Below are positions 34,707-43,088 of a stretch of 64,000 nucleotides of DNA, piece after piece. The stretch covers positions 55,548-119,547 of the forward strand of contig DHVJ01000060.1 of assembly GCA_002412595.1 (NCBI GenBank). Direction: 5' to 3'. Origin of the DNA: Anaerolineaceae bacterium UBA5211. Its GTDB lineage: Bacteria; Chloroflexota; Anaerolineae; Anaerolineales; Anaerolineaceae. A program made the translations under genes and the position numbers. Every line of letters starts with the position of its first letter. Positions within the stretch are counted from its first letter, which is position 1. Below the pieces are notes generated by a model. That model had not been told where the DNA came from and searched no databases. It worked only from the letters and a program-made list of their open reading frames with translations.

Positions 34707-35276
34707 TTATATCACGAAGCGGACCATTTTATGGGCGCCGCGCGCTTCCAACTCGACAAAGCCGGCTTTGAGGAAAGCGCTCAGATTGCCCATGTAGAGG
34801 TCGTCGGGAGAGTGGTGGCTGTGGATGTCGTTCGGGTAAGCTTCCACAATCTTCGCGCCGTTTTCGCGCGCATAGGCCACAGCAGCGCGGATGGCGGTGG
34901 TCATCAGTCCGGCATTGCGGGCGGATTTGGCGATGTAAAAGCACACGATGGACCAGACCGGTTGGTCATCCAGGCGTTTCAAATTGCGTGAACGTTCCAA
35001 CGAAGAGAAATCCTCGCGCGGCGTAACGGCGCACCACACCAGCGGTGTGTCATCTTGATAACCGATAATGCCGGGTATAACACCGGATTTTACTAGCTCG
35101 TGCATAGCTTCTTTATTACCTGCCCCGCATTTTTGACTGAACTCCTGGCGAGTTTCGCGCCAAAACATGCACCAGCAGCCGCCGTATGCGCCGTTTGGGC
35201 CGAATAAGGTTACAAAATCATCCCAATGTTGGGGAGTTAAAGGATAAAAGCTTAGGTTATCGATGGATATAGCCAT
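34707..35276 (-). CDS. GNAT-family N-acetyltransferase
   Basis: 189 aa. YGGCWCMFWRETRQEF at residues 31-46 and the acetyl-CoA-binding beta4-alpha3 region (SIVCFYIAKSARNAGLMTTAIRAAVAYA, shorter P-loop-like variant of R/Q-x-x-G-x-G/A) indicate a GNAT enzyme of the group often annotated as general acetyltransferases. The 'GG-C-W-C' motif is typical of this group. Substrate unknown. The C-terminal GNLSAFLKAGFVELEARG is a conserved GNAT segment. Single gene, convergent with nothing; the epimerase gene is divergent to its left start. Confidence 0.85.
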   Translation of the reverse strand: MAISIDNLSFYPLTPQHWDDFVTLFGPNGAYGGCWCMFWRETRQEFSQKCGAGNKEAMHELVKSGVIPGIIGYQDDTPLVWCAVTPREDFSSLERSRNLKRLDDQPVWSIVCFYIAKSARNAGLMTTAIRAAVAYARENGAKIVEAYPNDIHSHHSPDDLYMGNLSAFLKAGFVELEARGAHKMVRFVI

Positions 35277-35338
35277 TTAGATTCTTCCTGTCAAATTACG
35301 TATTAAAAATCATTATCGCATATCCTGAAAAATCGGTA

Positions 35339-35347
35339 TGCTATAAT
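35339..35347 (+). promoter_or_regulatory. Extended -10 promoter candidate
   Basis: TGC followed by TATAAT, the extended -10 form, 35 bp before the epimerase ATG at 35383. No clear -35. Confidence 0.45.
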
Positions 35348-35382
35348 GCAGGGTACTTAGACTTTCCACACTGGCGGTAAAT

Positions 35383-36315
35383 ATGCGATTTTTAATTACG
35401 GGAGCTGCGGGGTTTCTGGGCGCGTCTTTGGCAAACAGGCTCATTCAGGCGGGACATCGCGTAGTCGGATTAGACGATTTGTCCACAGGGGATCCTGAAA
35501 GATTGTCTCCGGAAGTGCATCTGGTGCGCGGAGATGTGAACGACAGACCGAAGTTATGGTCGCTTTTACAGGAGGTGGACTGTGTCTATCATCTGGCGGC
35601 GCGCGTGATTGTGCCCGAATCGGTGTTATACCCGCGCGAATACAACCAAGTGAATGTGGGGGGGACTGTTACGTTAATGGAAGCCATGCGTGATGTAGGC
35701 GTGCGGCGGGTGGTATTTATTTCCTCCGGAACCATTTACGGCAACCAGAAAACCCAACCGGTACGTGAATCCTGCCGGCCCAATCCGCATTCACCTTACG
35801 CGGTTTCCAAATTAGCAGCTGAATATTACGTCCGTACGATTGGCGATTTATGGGGTATCGAGACGGTCTGTTTGCGCGTGTTTAACGCATACGGACCGGG
35901 GCAGCGCCTGCCACCTACCAATGCGCCGGTTATTCCCTATTGCATCCGCCAAGCCATAGACCACGGCACCATTGTGGTGCACGGCGACGGCAGCCAAACA
36001 CGCGATTACGTCTATATTGACGATGTAGTGGATGCCATGTCCAATGCGGCTACCATTCCGGATATCAAACGCCTGATCATCAATGTCGGCAGTGGAAAGG
36101 AAACATCTGTGTCGGAAGTGATCAAGCAGGTGTTGGATATCACCAGGGCTAAGCCCGAAATTGTGATGAACAAGACGCACGACAGCGGTCCTTCGCGCAT
36201 GCGCGCCGACTTGGGTTTGGCTGAAAAGAAGTTGGGCTATAAACCCAAAGTTAGTCTGATTGAAGGGCTGACGCGCACCATTGCGGAAGATCCGCGTTTC
36301 CACAAAGACGAATAA
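35383..36315 (+). CDS. NAD-dependent sugar-nucleotide epimerase/dehydratase (extended SDR)
   Basis: 310 aa. Rossmann motif GAAGFLGASLANRL at the N-terminus, acidic residue after beta2 (LDDLSTG) favouring NAD, VYHLAARV, catalytic SSGTIYG serine/threonine and YAVSK (YxxxK). RVFNAYGPGQR and YVYIDDVVDAM are typical of GalE/UDP-glucose 4-epimerase-like and dTDP-glucose dehydratase-like enzymes. It probably interconverts UDP-sugars for the surface polysaccharide made by the locus to its right. The exact substrate cannot be read. Confidence 0.88.
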   Translation: MRFLITGAAGFLGASLANRLIQAGHRVVGLDDLSTGDPERLSPEVHLVRGDVNDRPKLWSLLQEVDCVYHLAARVIVPESVLYPREYNQVNVGGTVTLMEAMRDVGVRRVVFISSGTIYGNQKTQPVRESCRPNPHSPYAVSKLAAEYYVRTIGDLWGIETVCLRVFNAYGPGQRLPPTNAPVIPYCIRQAIDHGTIVVHGDGSQTRDYVYIDDVVDAMSNAATIPDIKRLIINVGSGKETSVSEVIKQVLDITRAKPEIVMNKTHDSGPSRMRADLGLAEKKLGYKPKVSLIEGLTRTIAEDPRFHKDE

Positions 36316-36334
36316 CGCTGCAAAAGGGGGGTGC

Positions 36335-37765
36335 TTAGATGAATTTCAACCGTCCGGCCGCGTAAACCACCATGCGCAGTAGCAGCCAGCCGTGTTTCCA
36401 ACGTTGAATGTTGGTGCTGCCGTAGGTGCGCTCGCGGTAGCGGATGGGCATATCCACGATCTTGAGGTTGAGCTTGGCCGCGCCGAAGATCAGCTCGAAA
36501 TCGCCAAAGGGGTCGAAATCTCCAAAGTAAGCACGGTTGGCGCAAATTTCCTCATAATGTTTTTTCCAAAGTACCTTGGTGCCGCATAAAGTATCCTTGA
36601 TGGGCTGTCCCAGCAGATAGGTGAAGATCAACGTGAAAGCTTTATTGCCGATCAGGTTGAGCGGGCGCATGGCGTGTTTTTCCATCGGGTAAACCAGGCG
36701 CACACCGTTGATAAAATCGCCCTTGTCGCTTACCAGCGCGTTGTAGAAACGCGGCAGGTCAGCTGGCGGCATAGTCAGGTCGGCATCCAGGATCATGAGG
36801 ATCTCACCTTTAGCTTCCGCAAAGCCCAGGCGCACCGCGTCGCCTTTGCCTTTGCCGGTCTGCCGGAAAGCACGGGCGGGGATGTCCGGATGCGCGTCGA
36901 TCTGGCGCAGGATTTCCTCATAAGTATCGTCGCTGGAATGCCCTTCCACGAAGATCAACTCGGTTTGCGTGCTGATCTTGGGCAGTTCTTCGAAACAGCG
37001 TTGGATGTTGCCGGCTTCGTTCCTGGCTGGAACCACCACGCTGACGTTGTAATCCTGCTTCTCGGAGTTGAGCACCGGTTTTGGGCGCGCCACCAAGAAA
37101 TGGGTCATGGCGAAGAATTTAAAAGGCCACAGGCGGATCAGGAATTTGTTGAAGAGCGGGGTGAGCAGGGGGATGTTGAAAGGCATCAACACTTCCACCC
37201 ATTCGCGTACCGGCTCGAAACCGGCCAGGTTGAGCAAGTTGGAGACATCTTCCACCGTCAGCCAGTTTTGCAGCAGGGTGGGTTTGGACACGCCTAATTT
37301 GGCGGCCAGGTTGATAGGCAATTCCCATAGACGGTTGTAAAAATTCAATACCAGGTGTCCGTGCGGTTTCAGGTGCTGGTGCACGTTTTCCAGCGTGCTT
37401 TGCACATCCCATAAATCGTTGATCGTATCGGAAATTACCACCACATCGAATTGGCGTTCGAGGCTGAGTTCCAGCGCGTCCATCTGGATAAAATCCAGGT
37501 TGGGGTGCAGCTTGCGGGCCAATTGCACCATTTTGGGCGAAATATCCATGCCCAGCCCGTATTTAGGTTCCAGGTAGGCTAACAGATCGCCATTGCCGCA
37601 GCCGATTTCCAAAATATCCTGATCGGTGGGGATGTTGAATTTGAACACCTGGGCTACGCGCCGGCGGTAATAACCGCCCCAACCTTGCCAATGTTCCAGT
37701 TTTACTGCGACCTTATCCCAGTGTTTTTGTCTTTCGTTATAGAATGCCAGCCTGGTTTTATCCAT
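36335..37765 (-). CDS. Fusion of SAM methyltransferase and GT2 glycosyltransferase
   Basis: 476 aa from the ATG at 37765 (AAGAAAG ahead). Residues about 35-225 are a class I methyltransferase: ILEIGCGNGDLL is motif I, then GMDISPKMVQLA and FDVVVISDTINDLWD. Residues about 238-476 are a family 2 glycosyltransferase of the dolichyl-phosphate-sugar synthase type: VSVVVPARNEAGNIQRC, FVEGHSSDDTYEEI, DADLTMPP (DxD near 325), and a C-terminal KDTLCGTKVLWK and YRERTYGSTN motif. The pair could build and then methylate a lipid-linked or polymer sugar. It is divergent from the regulator gene at 37876 and convergent with the epimerase. Confidence 0.88.
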   Translation of the reverse strand: MDKTRLAFYNERQKHWDKVAVKLEHWQGWGGYYRRRVAQVFKFNIPTDQDILEIGCGNGDLLAYLEPKYGLGMDISPKMVQLARKLHPNLDFIQMDALELSLERQFDVVVISDTINDLWDVQSTLENVHQHLKPHGHLVLNFYNRLWELPINLAAKLGVSKPTLLQNWLTVEDVSNLLNLAGFEPVREWVEVLMPFNIPLLTPLFNKFLIRLWPFKFFAMTHFLVARPKPVLNSEKQDYNVSVVVPARNEAGNIQRCFEELPKISTQTELIFVEGHSSDDTYEEILRQIDAHPDIPARAFRQTGKGKGDAVRLGFAEAKGEILMILDADLTMPPADLPRFYNALVSDKGDFINGVRLVYPMEKHAMRPLNLIGNKAFTLIFTYLLGQPIKDTLCGTKVLWKKHYEEICANRAYFGDFDPFGDFELIFGAAKLNLKIVDMPIRYRERTYGSTNIQRWKHGWLLLRMVVYAAGRLKFI

Positions 37766-37825
37766 ATTCTTTCTTAACAACAGGTTATTAAATTGAGTTA
37801 AACATTATACATTGGATGCTGCCGC

Positions 37826-37854
37826 TTGACCCATTGCGGACGCAGGTTTATAAT
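37826..37854 (+). promoter_or_regulatory. Near-consensus sigma-70 promoter opening the glycan locus
   Basis: TTGACC, 17-bp spacer, TATAAT. Transcription should begin near 37861, only about 15 nt before the ATG at 37876. This rules out an upstream in-frame ATG at 37816 as the start of the regulator. Confidence 0.75.
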
Positions 37855-37875
37855 TCAGCTGTTGAATATTGGATT

Positions 37876-38349
37876 ATGGAAACCGAATTTAAAGCCACTG
37901 AATCAGATCTGACCATTTTGGAACACATTGAAAATGAGCCGGATACCACCCAAGCTGGCCTGGCAGAAAAGCTGGGCGTGGCAGTTGGCACAGTCAACTG
38001 GCACCTGAAGCGCCTGGTCGAAAAAGGTTATGTCAAGGTAAAACGGGCCGAACGCAAGAAATTACGCTATATCATCACACCTGAAGGTATCGCGCTGCGT
38101 ACGCGCCTGACAGTGGATTATATTCAGTCATCCATGGAGCTTTACCGGCTGGTGCGGGAACGTTCGCATAAAGTTGCTGCTGCCATGAAAGACAAAGGTT
38201 ATGCAACGGTAAGCATTGAGGGGGAAGGGGACGTGGCTGAAATTTTGAAGTTGACCTGCATGGAGCAGGGTCTCAAGATCAGCCCGGACAGGGAGTTTCC
38301 ACTCCTGAAAGTGATTGGATTAAAAATTTTCATTGAGGAAAAGGAATAG
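37876..38349 (+). CDS. EPS-associated MarR-type winged-helix regulator with C-terminal extension
   Basis: 157 aa from the ATG at 37876. The winged helix (residues about 8-75: ILEHIENEPDTTQAGLAEK, LGVAVGTVNWHLKRLVEKG, LRYIITPEGIA) matches the small EPS-associated MarR-like regulators often found at the head of exopolysaccharide clusters. About 80 further residues (MELYRLVRERSHKVAAAM, YATVSIEGEGDVAEILKL) form an alpha/beta extension that I do not recognise and could sense a ligand. It lies 8 bp before the GDP-fucose synthase-like gene, so it likely heads and controls the locus. The promoter is very close to the start, giving a short or nearly leaderless mRNA. Confidence 0.82.
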   Translation: METEFKATESDLTILEHIENEPDTTQAGLAEKLGVAVGTVNWHLKRLVEKGYVKVKRAERKKLRYIITPEGIALRTRLTVDYIQSSMELYRLVRERSHKVAAAMKDKGYATVSIEGEGDVAEILKLTCMEQGLKISPDREFPLLKVIGLKIFIEEKE

Positions 38350-38356
38350 AAAGCGC

Positions 38357-39304
38357 ATGAGTCAAGAAAATTTCTGGCAGTCTAAACGAGTATGCGTAAC
38401 CGGCGGTGCCGGTTTTCTGGGTAAAGTTGTGGTGCGCAAGCTGCAGGAGCGCGGAGCTAATGATATTTTCGTGCCCAAGTTTACGGATTACAACCTGGTC
38501 AATTTAACGGATATCAACCGCATGTTGGATGATGCCAAGCCGGATTTGATTATCCATTTAGCTGCGCAGGTAGGCGGCATTGGCGCCAATCGCGAACACC
38601 CGGCCGAATTTTTCTACAACAACCTGATGATGGGCGTGCAGTTGATGCACCGTGCCTGGGAAACGGGCGTGGGCAAATTTGTGGCCATCGGTACGATCTG
38701 CGCTTATCCCAAATTTACCCCGATCCCTTTTGAAGAAGAAAATTTATGGGACGGCTATCCGGAAGAGACCAACGCGCCTTACGGCCTGGCTAAAAAGATG
38801 CTGCTGGTGCAGGCGCAGTCCTACCGCCAGCAATATGATTACAACGCCATCTTCCTGCTGCCAGTGAACTTGTATGGGCCTGGAGATAACTTCAACCCGG
38901 CTTCATCACATGTCATTCCGGCGTTGATCCGTAAATGCCTGGAGGCCAAAGAGGCTGGACACGACGAGATTGTGGTGTGGGGAGACGGGTCGCCCACGCG
39001 CGAATTCCTGTATGTGGAAGACGCGGCTGAAGGTATCCTGTTAGCCTCCGAGCGTTACAACGGCGACCAGCCGGTTAACCTGGGTTCGGGCAACGAGATC
39101 AGCATTAAAGACTTGGTGGAATTGATCGCCAAACTGACCGGATTTAACGGCAAACTGGTTTGGGATAGCAGCAAACCCAACGGCCAGCCGCGCCGTGCCT
39201 TGAGCACCAAACGGGCCGAGGAGTTATTCGGCTTCAAGGCCGGCATGACTTTTGAGGAAGGACTGAAGAGAACCATCGTATGGTATCAGGAAAACAAAGC
39301 GTAG
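38357..39304 (+). CDS. fcl: GDP-L-fucose synthase-like epimerase/reductase
   Basis: 315 aa from the ATG at 38357. SDR motif GGAGFLGKVVVRKL, then AAQVGGIGANREHPAEFFYNN, which is diagnostic for GDP-fucose synthase (GMER), GTICAYPKFTPIPF with the catalytic Ser position replaced by T/Cys-x-x-Y context, APYGLAKK (YxxxK) and LYGPGDNFNPASSHVIPALI. The family performs 3,5-epimerisation and 4-reduction of GDP-4-keto-6-deoxymannose using NADPH. No Gmd dehydratase is in the window, so the substrate supplier lies elsewhere or the enzyme uses a related sugar nucleotide. Overlaps the exporter permease gene by 25 bp. Confidence 0.85.
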   Translation: MSQENFWQSKRVCVTGGAGFLGKVVVRKLQERGANDIFVPKFTDYNLVNLTDINRMLDDAKPDLIIHLAAQVGGIGANREHPAEFFYNNLMMGVQLMHRAWETGVGKFVAIGTICAYPKFTPIPFEEENLWDGYPEETNAPYGLAKKMLLVQAQSYRQQYDYNAIFLLPVNLYGPGDNFNPASSHVIPALIRKCLEAKEAGHDEIVVWGDGSPTREFLYVEDAAEGILLASERYNGDQPVNLGSGNEISIKDLVELIAKLTGFNGKLVWDSSKPNGQPRRALSTKRAEELFGFKAGMTFEEGLKRTIVWYQENKA

Positions 39305-40149
39305 AAAAGCGTTCCGAAACGCACAGCGAACCCCGCAAGATCATCATCCGCCCGACCGGCGGGTGGGCAGCTTTAAATTTGCGTGATCTGTGGGTGTACC
39401 GCGAATTGATTTATTTTATGACCTGGCGCGACTTGAAAGTGCGCTATAAACAGACCCTGTTGGGGGCGGCCTGGGCTGTTCTGCAGCCCTTCCTGACCAT
39501 GGTGGTCTTCAGCATCTTCTTCGGCAGCCTGGCAGGTGTACCTTCGGACGGTGTGCCTTATCCGATATTTTCATACACCGCGCTGATTCCCTGGACGCTT
39601 TTTTCAAAGGCGCTACAGGATGCCAGCCGTTCGCTGGTGAACAACAGCCACATGATCACCAAAGTATATTTCCCGCGCATGATCCTGCCGCTGGCATCTG
39701 TGCTGGCAGGTATTGTGGATTTTTTGATTGCGTTTGTGGTGCTGATTGGCATGATGATCTTTTACCATGTGACCCCCACGGCGAATATTTGGACCATTCC
39801 CCTGTTTCTTTTATTGGCATTGGTAACGGCCACGGGTGTCAGCCTGTGGCTGTCGGCTATGAATGTGCTGTATCGCGATATTAACTACGTGCTGCCATTC
39901 CTTACCCAATTCTGGATGTATATCACTCCCATTGCTTACCCCAGCAGTATGGTGCCGGAAAAATGGCGCCTGCTTTACGCTGTGAATCCTATGACAGGTG
40001 TGGTGGAAGGCTTCCGCTGGGCGCTGTTGGGCAGCGGCCAGGCACCCGGTATGATGACGCTGGTATCCACATTGGTCGCAATTTTTCTGTTGGTCAGCGG
40101 TATGTTCTACTTCAAGCGCATGGAACGACAGTTTGCGGATATGGTATAG
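39280..40149 (+). CDS. wzm: ABC-2 polysaccharide exporter permease (Wzm-like)
   Basis: 289 aa. After a cytoplasmic N-terminus, LRDLWVYRELIYFMTWRDLKVRYKQTLLGAAWAV is the signature of O-antigen/teichoic-acid exporter permeases (Wzm, TagG, RfbA). Six hydrophobic helices follow (WAVLQPFLTMVVFSIFFG; IVDFLIAFVVLIGMMIF; ITPIAYP; LVSTLVAIFLLVSGMFYF). Forms the membrane channel that moves a lipid-linked glycan across the cytoplasmic membrane with the ATPase encoded 15 bp downstream. The start overlaps the preceding gene. Confidence 0.93.
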   Translation: MVSGKQSVEKRSETHSEPRKIIIRPTGGWAALNLRDLWVYRELIYFMTWRDLKVRYKQTLLGAAWAVLQPFLTMVVFSIFFGSLAGVPSDGVPYPIFSYTALIPWTLFSKALQDASRSLVNNSHMITKVYFPRMILPLASVLAGIVDFLIAFVVLIGMMIFYHVTPTANIWTIPLFLLLALVTATGVSLWLSAMNVLYRDINYVLPFLTQFWMYITPIAYPSSMVPEKWRLLYAVNPMTGVVEGFRWALLGSGQAPGMMTLVSTLVAIFLLVSGMFYFKRMERQFADMV

Positions 40150-40164
40150 GGTCGGAGGAAAACG

Positions 40165-41448
40165 ATGAGCAAAACAGCCATTCATGTGGAGAATTTAGGA
40201 AAGCAATACCAAATTGGCCAGCAGGTCGGCAATTACCGTACGCTGCGTGAGACTTTTTCTGAGGCTTTCAGTGCGAAGAAAAGCGCTGTGGAAAAGAAAG
40301 CCCTGCCGCCGGAATCCATTTGGGCTTTGGAAGATGTCAATTTTGACGTCGAACCGGGTTCTGTCCTGGGCGTGGTGGGCCGCAATGGCGCCGGCAAGAG
40401 TACGCTGCTGAAGATACTCTCACGCGTGACGGAACCGACCAAAGGTCTGGTGGAGGTTTACGGGCGGGTGGGTTCGCTGCTGGAAGTCGGCACCGGCTTT
40501 CATCCAGAACTGACCGGGCGGGAAAATATTTCCCTGAACGGGGCTATTCTGGGCATGAAAAAAACAGAGATTGAGGCTAAATTCGACGAGATTGTTTCTT
40601 TCGCGGAAGTCGAAACGTTTATTGACACGCCGGTGAAACGTTATTCCTCCGGCATGTACCTGCGCCTGGCTTTCGCGGTGGCAGCACATTTGGAGCCTGA
40701 GATCCTGGTGGTGGATGAGGTTCTGGCTGTAGGCGACGCAGAATTTCAGCGCAAGTGCCTGGGCAAGATGAGCGATGTGGCCAAGGAAGGCCGTACAGTG
40801 CTGTTTGTCAGCCATAATATGTCCGCCATCCTGCGCCTGACACAGGAAACATTGGTGCTCGACAAAGGCCACCTGTTGCTGCGCGCGCCTACCGTGGAAG
40901 CGGTGGATTACTACCTGTCGCGCGGACTGACCCAGGAAGGCCAGCGGCTGTGGCAGCCGGATGAGATTCCGGCGCAGGCTGCCCCGTTCAAACCTGTGGC
41001 TGTGCGCTTGCAGGACGCGCAGGGGCATGTGGTGGAAGGCGCGCGCTGCAGCGAACCTTTTTACCTGGAAGTGGAATACGAACTGCGCAAAGCCATCACG
41101 GGCCTGCGCGTTGGCGTTTATATTTTGACTTCGCAAGGTGAATTTGTGTTTACCTCATTCGACACAGATGACCCCGGAAAATTTGAGGAATACTCCCAAC
41201 GGCCGGCCGGCACCTATAAAAGCCGGGTGGAAATTCCAGCTTATCTGTTGAACGGCGGGCGTTACGTGGTGGGTGTGAACGCCAGTTCCTACCGTATCAA
41301 GACTTATTTCCATGATGAACAAGCGCTGGCTTTCAATATGGATGCTACCGGCGCGCCCGGGACCCAATGGCCTGAAAACCGCCTGGGAACAGTGCGCCCA
41401 GAGTTGGACTGGCAGATTACAAAATCAAATGGAGAAGGGGATTCGTGA
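40165..41448 (+). CDS. wzt: ABC polysaccharide exporter ATPase with C-terminal glycan-binding domain (Wzt-like)
   Basis: 427 aa. ATPase domain (1-260): GRNGAGKSTLLK (Walker A), YSSGMYLRLAF (atypical signature usual for Wzt/TagH), ILVVDEVLAVGD (Walker B), FVSHN (H-loop). Residues about 275-420 are a beta-sandwich of the Wzt C-terminal type (VEGARCSEPFYLEVEYEL ... LRVGVYILTSQG ... YLLNGGRYVVGVNAS), which in E. coli O8/O9a binds the capped non-reducing end of the polymer before export. Its presence predicts a terminally modified glycan. Only 1 bp separates it from the next gene. Confidence 0.94.
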   Translation: MSKTAIHVENLGKQYQIGQQVGNYRTLRETFSEAFSAKKSAVEKKALPPESIWALEDVNFDVEPGSVLGVVGRNGAGKSTLLKILSRVTEPTKGLVEVYGRVGSLLEVGTGFHPELTGRENISLNGAILGMKKTEIEAKFDEIVSFAEVETFIDTPVKRYSSGMYLRLAFAVAAHLEPEILVVDEVLAVGDAEFQRKCLGKMSDVAKEGRTVLFVSHNMSAILRLTQETLVLDKGHLLLRAPTVEAVDYYLSRGLTQEGQRLWQPDEIPAQAAPFKPVAVRLQDAQGHVVEGARCSEPFYLEVEYELRKAITGLRVGVYILTSQGEFVFTSFDTDDPGKFEEYSQRPAGTYKSRVEIPAYLLNGGRYVVGVNASSYRIKTYFHDEQALAFNMDATGAPGTQWPENRLGTVRPELDWQITKSNGEGDS

Positions 41449-41449
41449 A

Positions 41450-43075
41450 ATGGCAGATAGTAAAAGCAGCGCAAAAACCGTTATCAAATCCGTTCTGGGA
41501 CAGGTGCCTTTTACAGCAGAACTGTATTGGCTGATGCGAAATGACAAGAATATCAATTCTCGTTTTTCTCTAAAGAACCTGGACCATCATCTACCGCAGA
41601 TGGTGGCGGATGCCGAAGCACTGCGCAAGAAGGCTAAAGGTGAAGGTAAAAACATCTTCATTTTTGCCGCGCTGCATTATTGGATTGAACACGCCGCGGT
41701 AATGGGCGTTACCTTGGCCGGGTTGGGCCATAAGGTGGCGCTGGGCTACCTGCCGTTCCATGATTGGCAAAACCCCATCAATAAATTTGACCTGCGCCGC
41801 CAAAACCTGTATGCGGAGGAAATCTTATCCAAAGCCAAACCGGTCATGGATGTGATTTCTTTTCTCAGCCTACACACGGGATATAAGGTTGTTCCCGAAG
41901 ACCTGCGCGAACATATCGAGCAGATTTCACGGTACGACAGCATGTACACCCTGCAGGTAGAAGATGTCGATACTTCCAGCGCGATCTATAAATTACGCCT
42001 GAAACGCAATATGAGCGCCGCGCGGGATGCCTACGAATACCTGAAACTCAATAAACCAGATGTGGTCATCGTACCAAACGGCACCATCCAGGAATTCGGG
42101 GTGGTTTACGAAGTGGCCCGTTATCTGGATATTCCCACGGTAACCTACGAATTTGGCGAACAGCGTGACCGCATCTGGCTGGCACAGAACGACAAAGTTA
42201 TGCGCCAGGAAACTTGCGATATGTGGGAAGCCTTCCGTGATAAGGAACTCACTGCGCTGGAAAAAGGCAAGATCACCGAACAATTCGAAGCACGCCGTAA
42301 CGCTTCCGTCTGGAAAAACTTCGCACGCCTGTGGCAGGCTGTACCAACCAAAGGTGTGGAAGCTGCGCGCCAGGAACTTGGCCTGGACGAACGCCCGATG
42401 GTGCTGCTGGCAACCAACGTGCTGGGCGACAGTCTGACCCTGGGGCGTGAAGTCTTCTCACAGTCCATGGAAGACTGGCTCGAAAAGACCTTGCAGTATT
42501 TTGCGGGACGCAAGGATGCCCAGTTGGTCATCCGCGTGCATCCCGGCGAAGTGCTCATCCATGGGCAGTCCATGATGGATGTCATCAAACGTGTGCTGCC
42601 CAAACTGCCGGAGCACATTCGCGTGATCGCGCCCACTGAGAAGGTCAATACCTATGACCTGATCGCGGCGGCGGACGTGGGGCTGGTGTACACCACCACG
42701 GTCGGCCTGGAAATGGCCATGAGCGGCATCCCGGTCATTGTGGTGGGCGATACGCACTACCGCGGGCGCGGTTTCACGCAGGATCCCGATTCTTGGGTAA
42801 AATACCACAAAACACTGAAGGCTGTGCTGGAGAACCCGCAAGAATACCGGCTTTCAGAAGAGCAGATCAATCTGGCCTGGGCATATGCCTACCGCTTTTT
42901 CTACGATTATCCCAGGCCATATCCCTGGCATTTGGTTTACCTGTGGGAAGACTATGCCAAACGGCCGCTGGGCGAGGTGGTCAAGTCGAAGGAATGGAAG
43001 CAGTACAAACCTGCTTTCGATTATTTGGCAGGAGAACCGCTGGATTGGGGCGCCATCCGCGCGCAATCTGCTTAA
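41450..43075 (+). CDS. Capsule-synthesis-type GT-B glycosyltransferase
   Basis: 541 aa from the ATG at 41450, behind GGAGAAGGGG in the end of wzt; longer in-frame starts lie inside wzt. N-terminal half has a helical/Rossmann part (NIFIFAALHYWIEHAAVM ... LNKPDVVIVPNGTIQEFGVVYEVARYL). The C-terminal half carries VIRVHPGE near residue 361 and YTTTVGLEMAMSGIPVIVVG near 415, the GT-B signature of the capsule-polysaccharide-synthesis group (KpsC/KpsS relatives; TupA/WbaB-like cousins are possible). A donor cannot be assigned. A second protein with the same C-terminal architecture is at 57246. Confidence 0.75.
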   Translation: MADSKSSAKTVIKSVLGQVPFTAELYWLMRNDKNINSRFSLKNLDHHLPQMVADAEALRKKAKGEGKNIFIFAALHYWIEHAAVMGVTLAGLGHKVALGYLPFHDWQNPINKFDLRRQNLYAEEILSKAKPVMDVISFLSLHTGYKVVPEDLREHIEQISRYDSMYTLQVEDVDTSSAIYKLRLKRNMSAARDAYEYLKLNKPDVVIVPNGTIQEFGVVYEVARYLDIPTVTYEFGEQRDRIWLAQNDKVMRQETCDMWEAFRDKELTALEKGKITEQFEARRNASVWKNFARLWQAVPTKGVEAARQELGLDERPMVLLATNVLGDSLTLGREVFSQSMEDWLEKTLQYFAGRKDAQLVIRVHPGEVLIHGQSMMDVIKRVLPKLPEHIRVIAPTEKVNTYDLIAAADVGLVYTTTVGLEMAMSGIPVIVVGDTHYRGRGFTQDPDSWVKYHKTLKAVLENPQEYRLSEEQINLAWAYAYRFFYDYPRPYPWHLVYLWEDYAKRPLGEVVKSKEWKQYKPAFDYLAGEPLDWGAIRAQSA

Positions 43076-43088
43076 TTGAGGAAAGTGC

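Noticed and set aside
37816..37875. Longer N-terminus for the EPS-type regulator
   Set aside because: The near-consensus promoter at 37826-37854 lies inside that stretch, so the mRNA would not contain the upstream ATG.
41312..41449. Longer N-terminus for the capsule-type glycosyltransferase
   Set aside because: These codons overlap the conserved end of wzt in another frame; a ribosome site stands just before the ATG at 41450.
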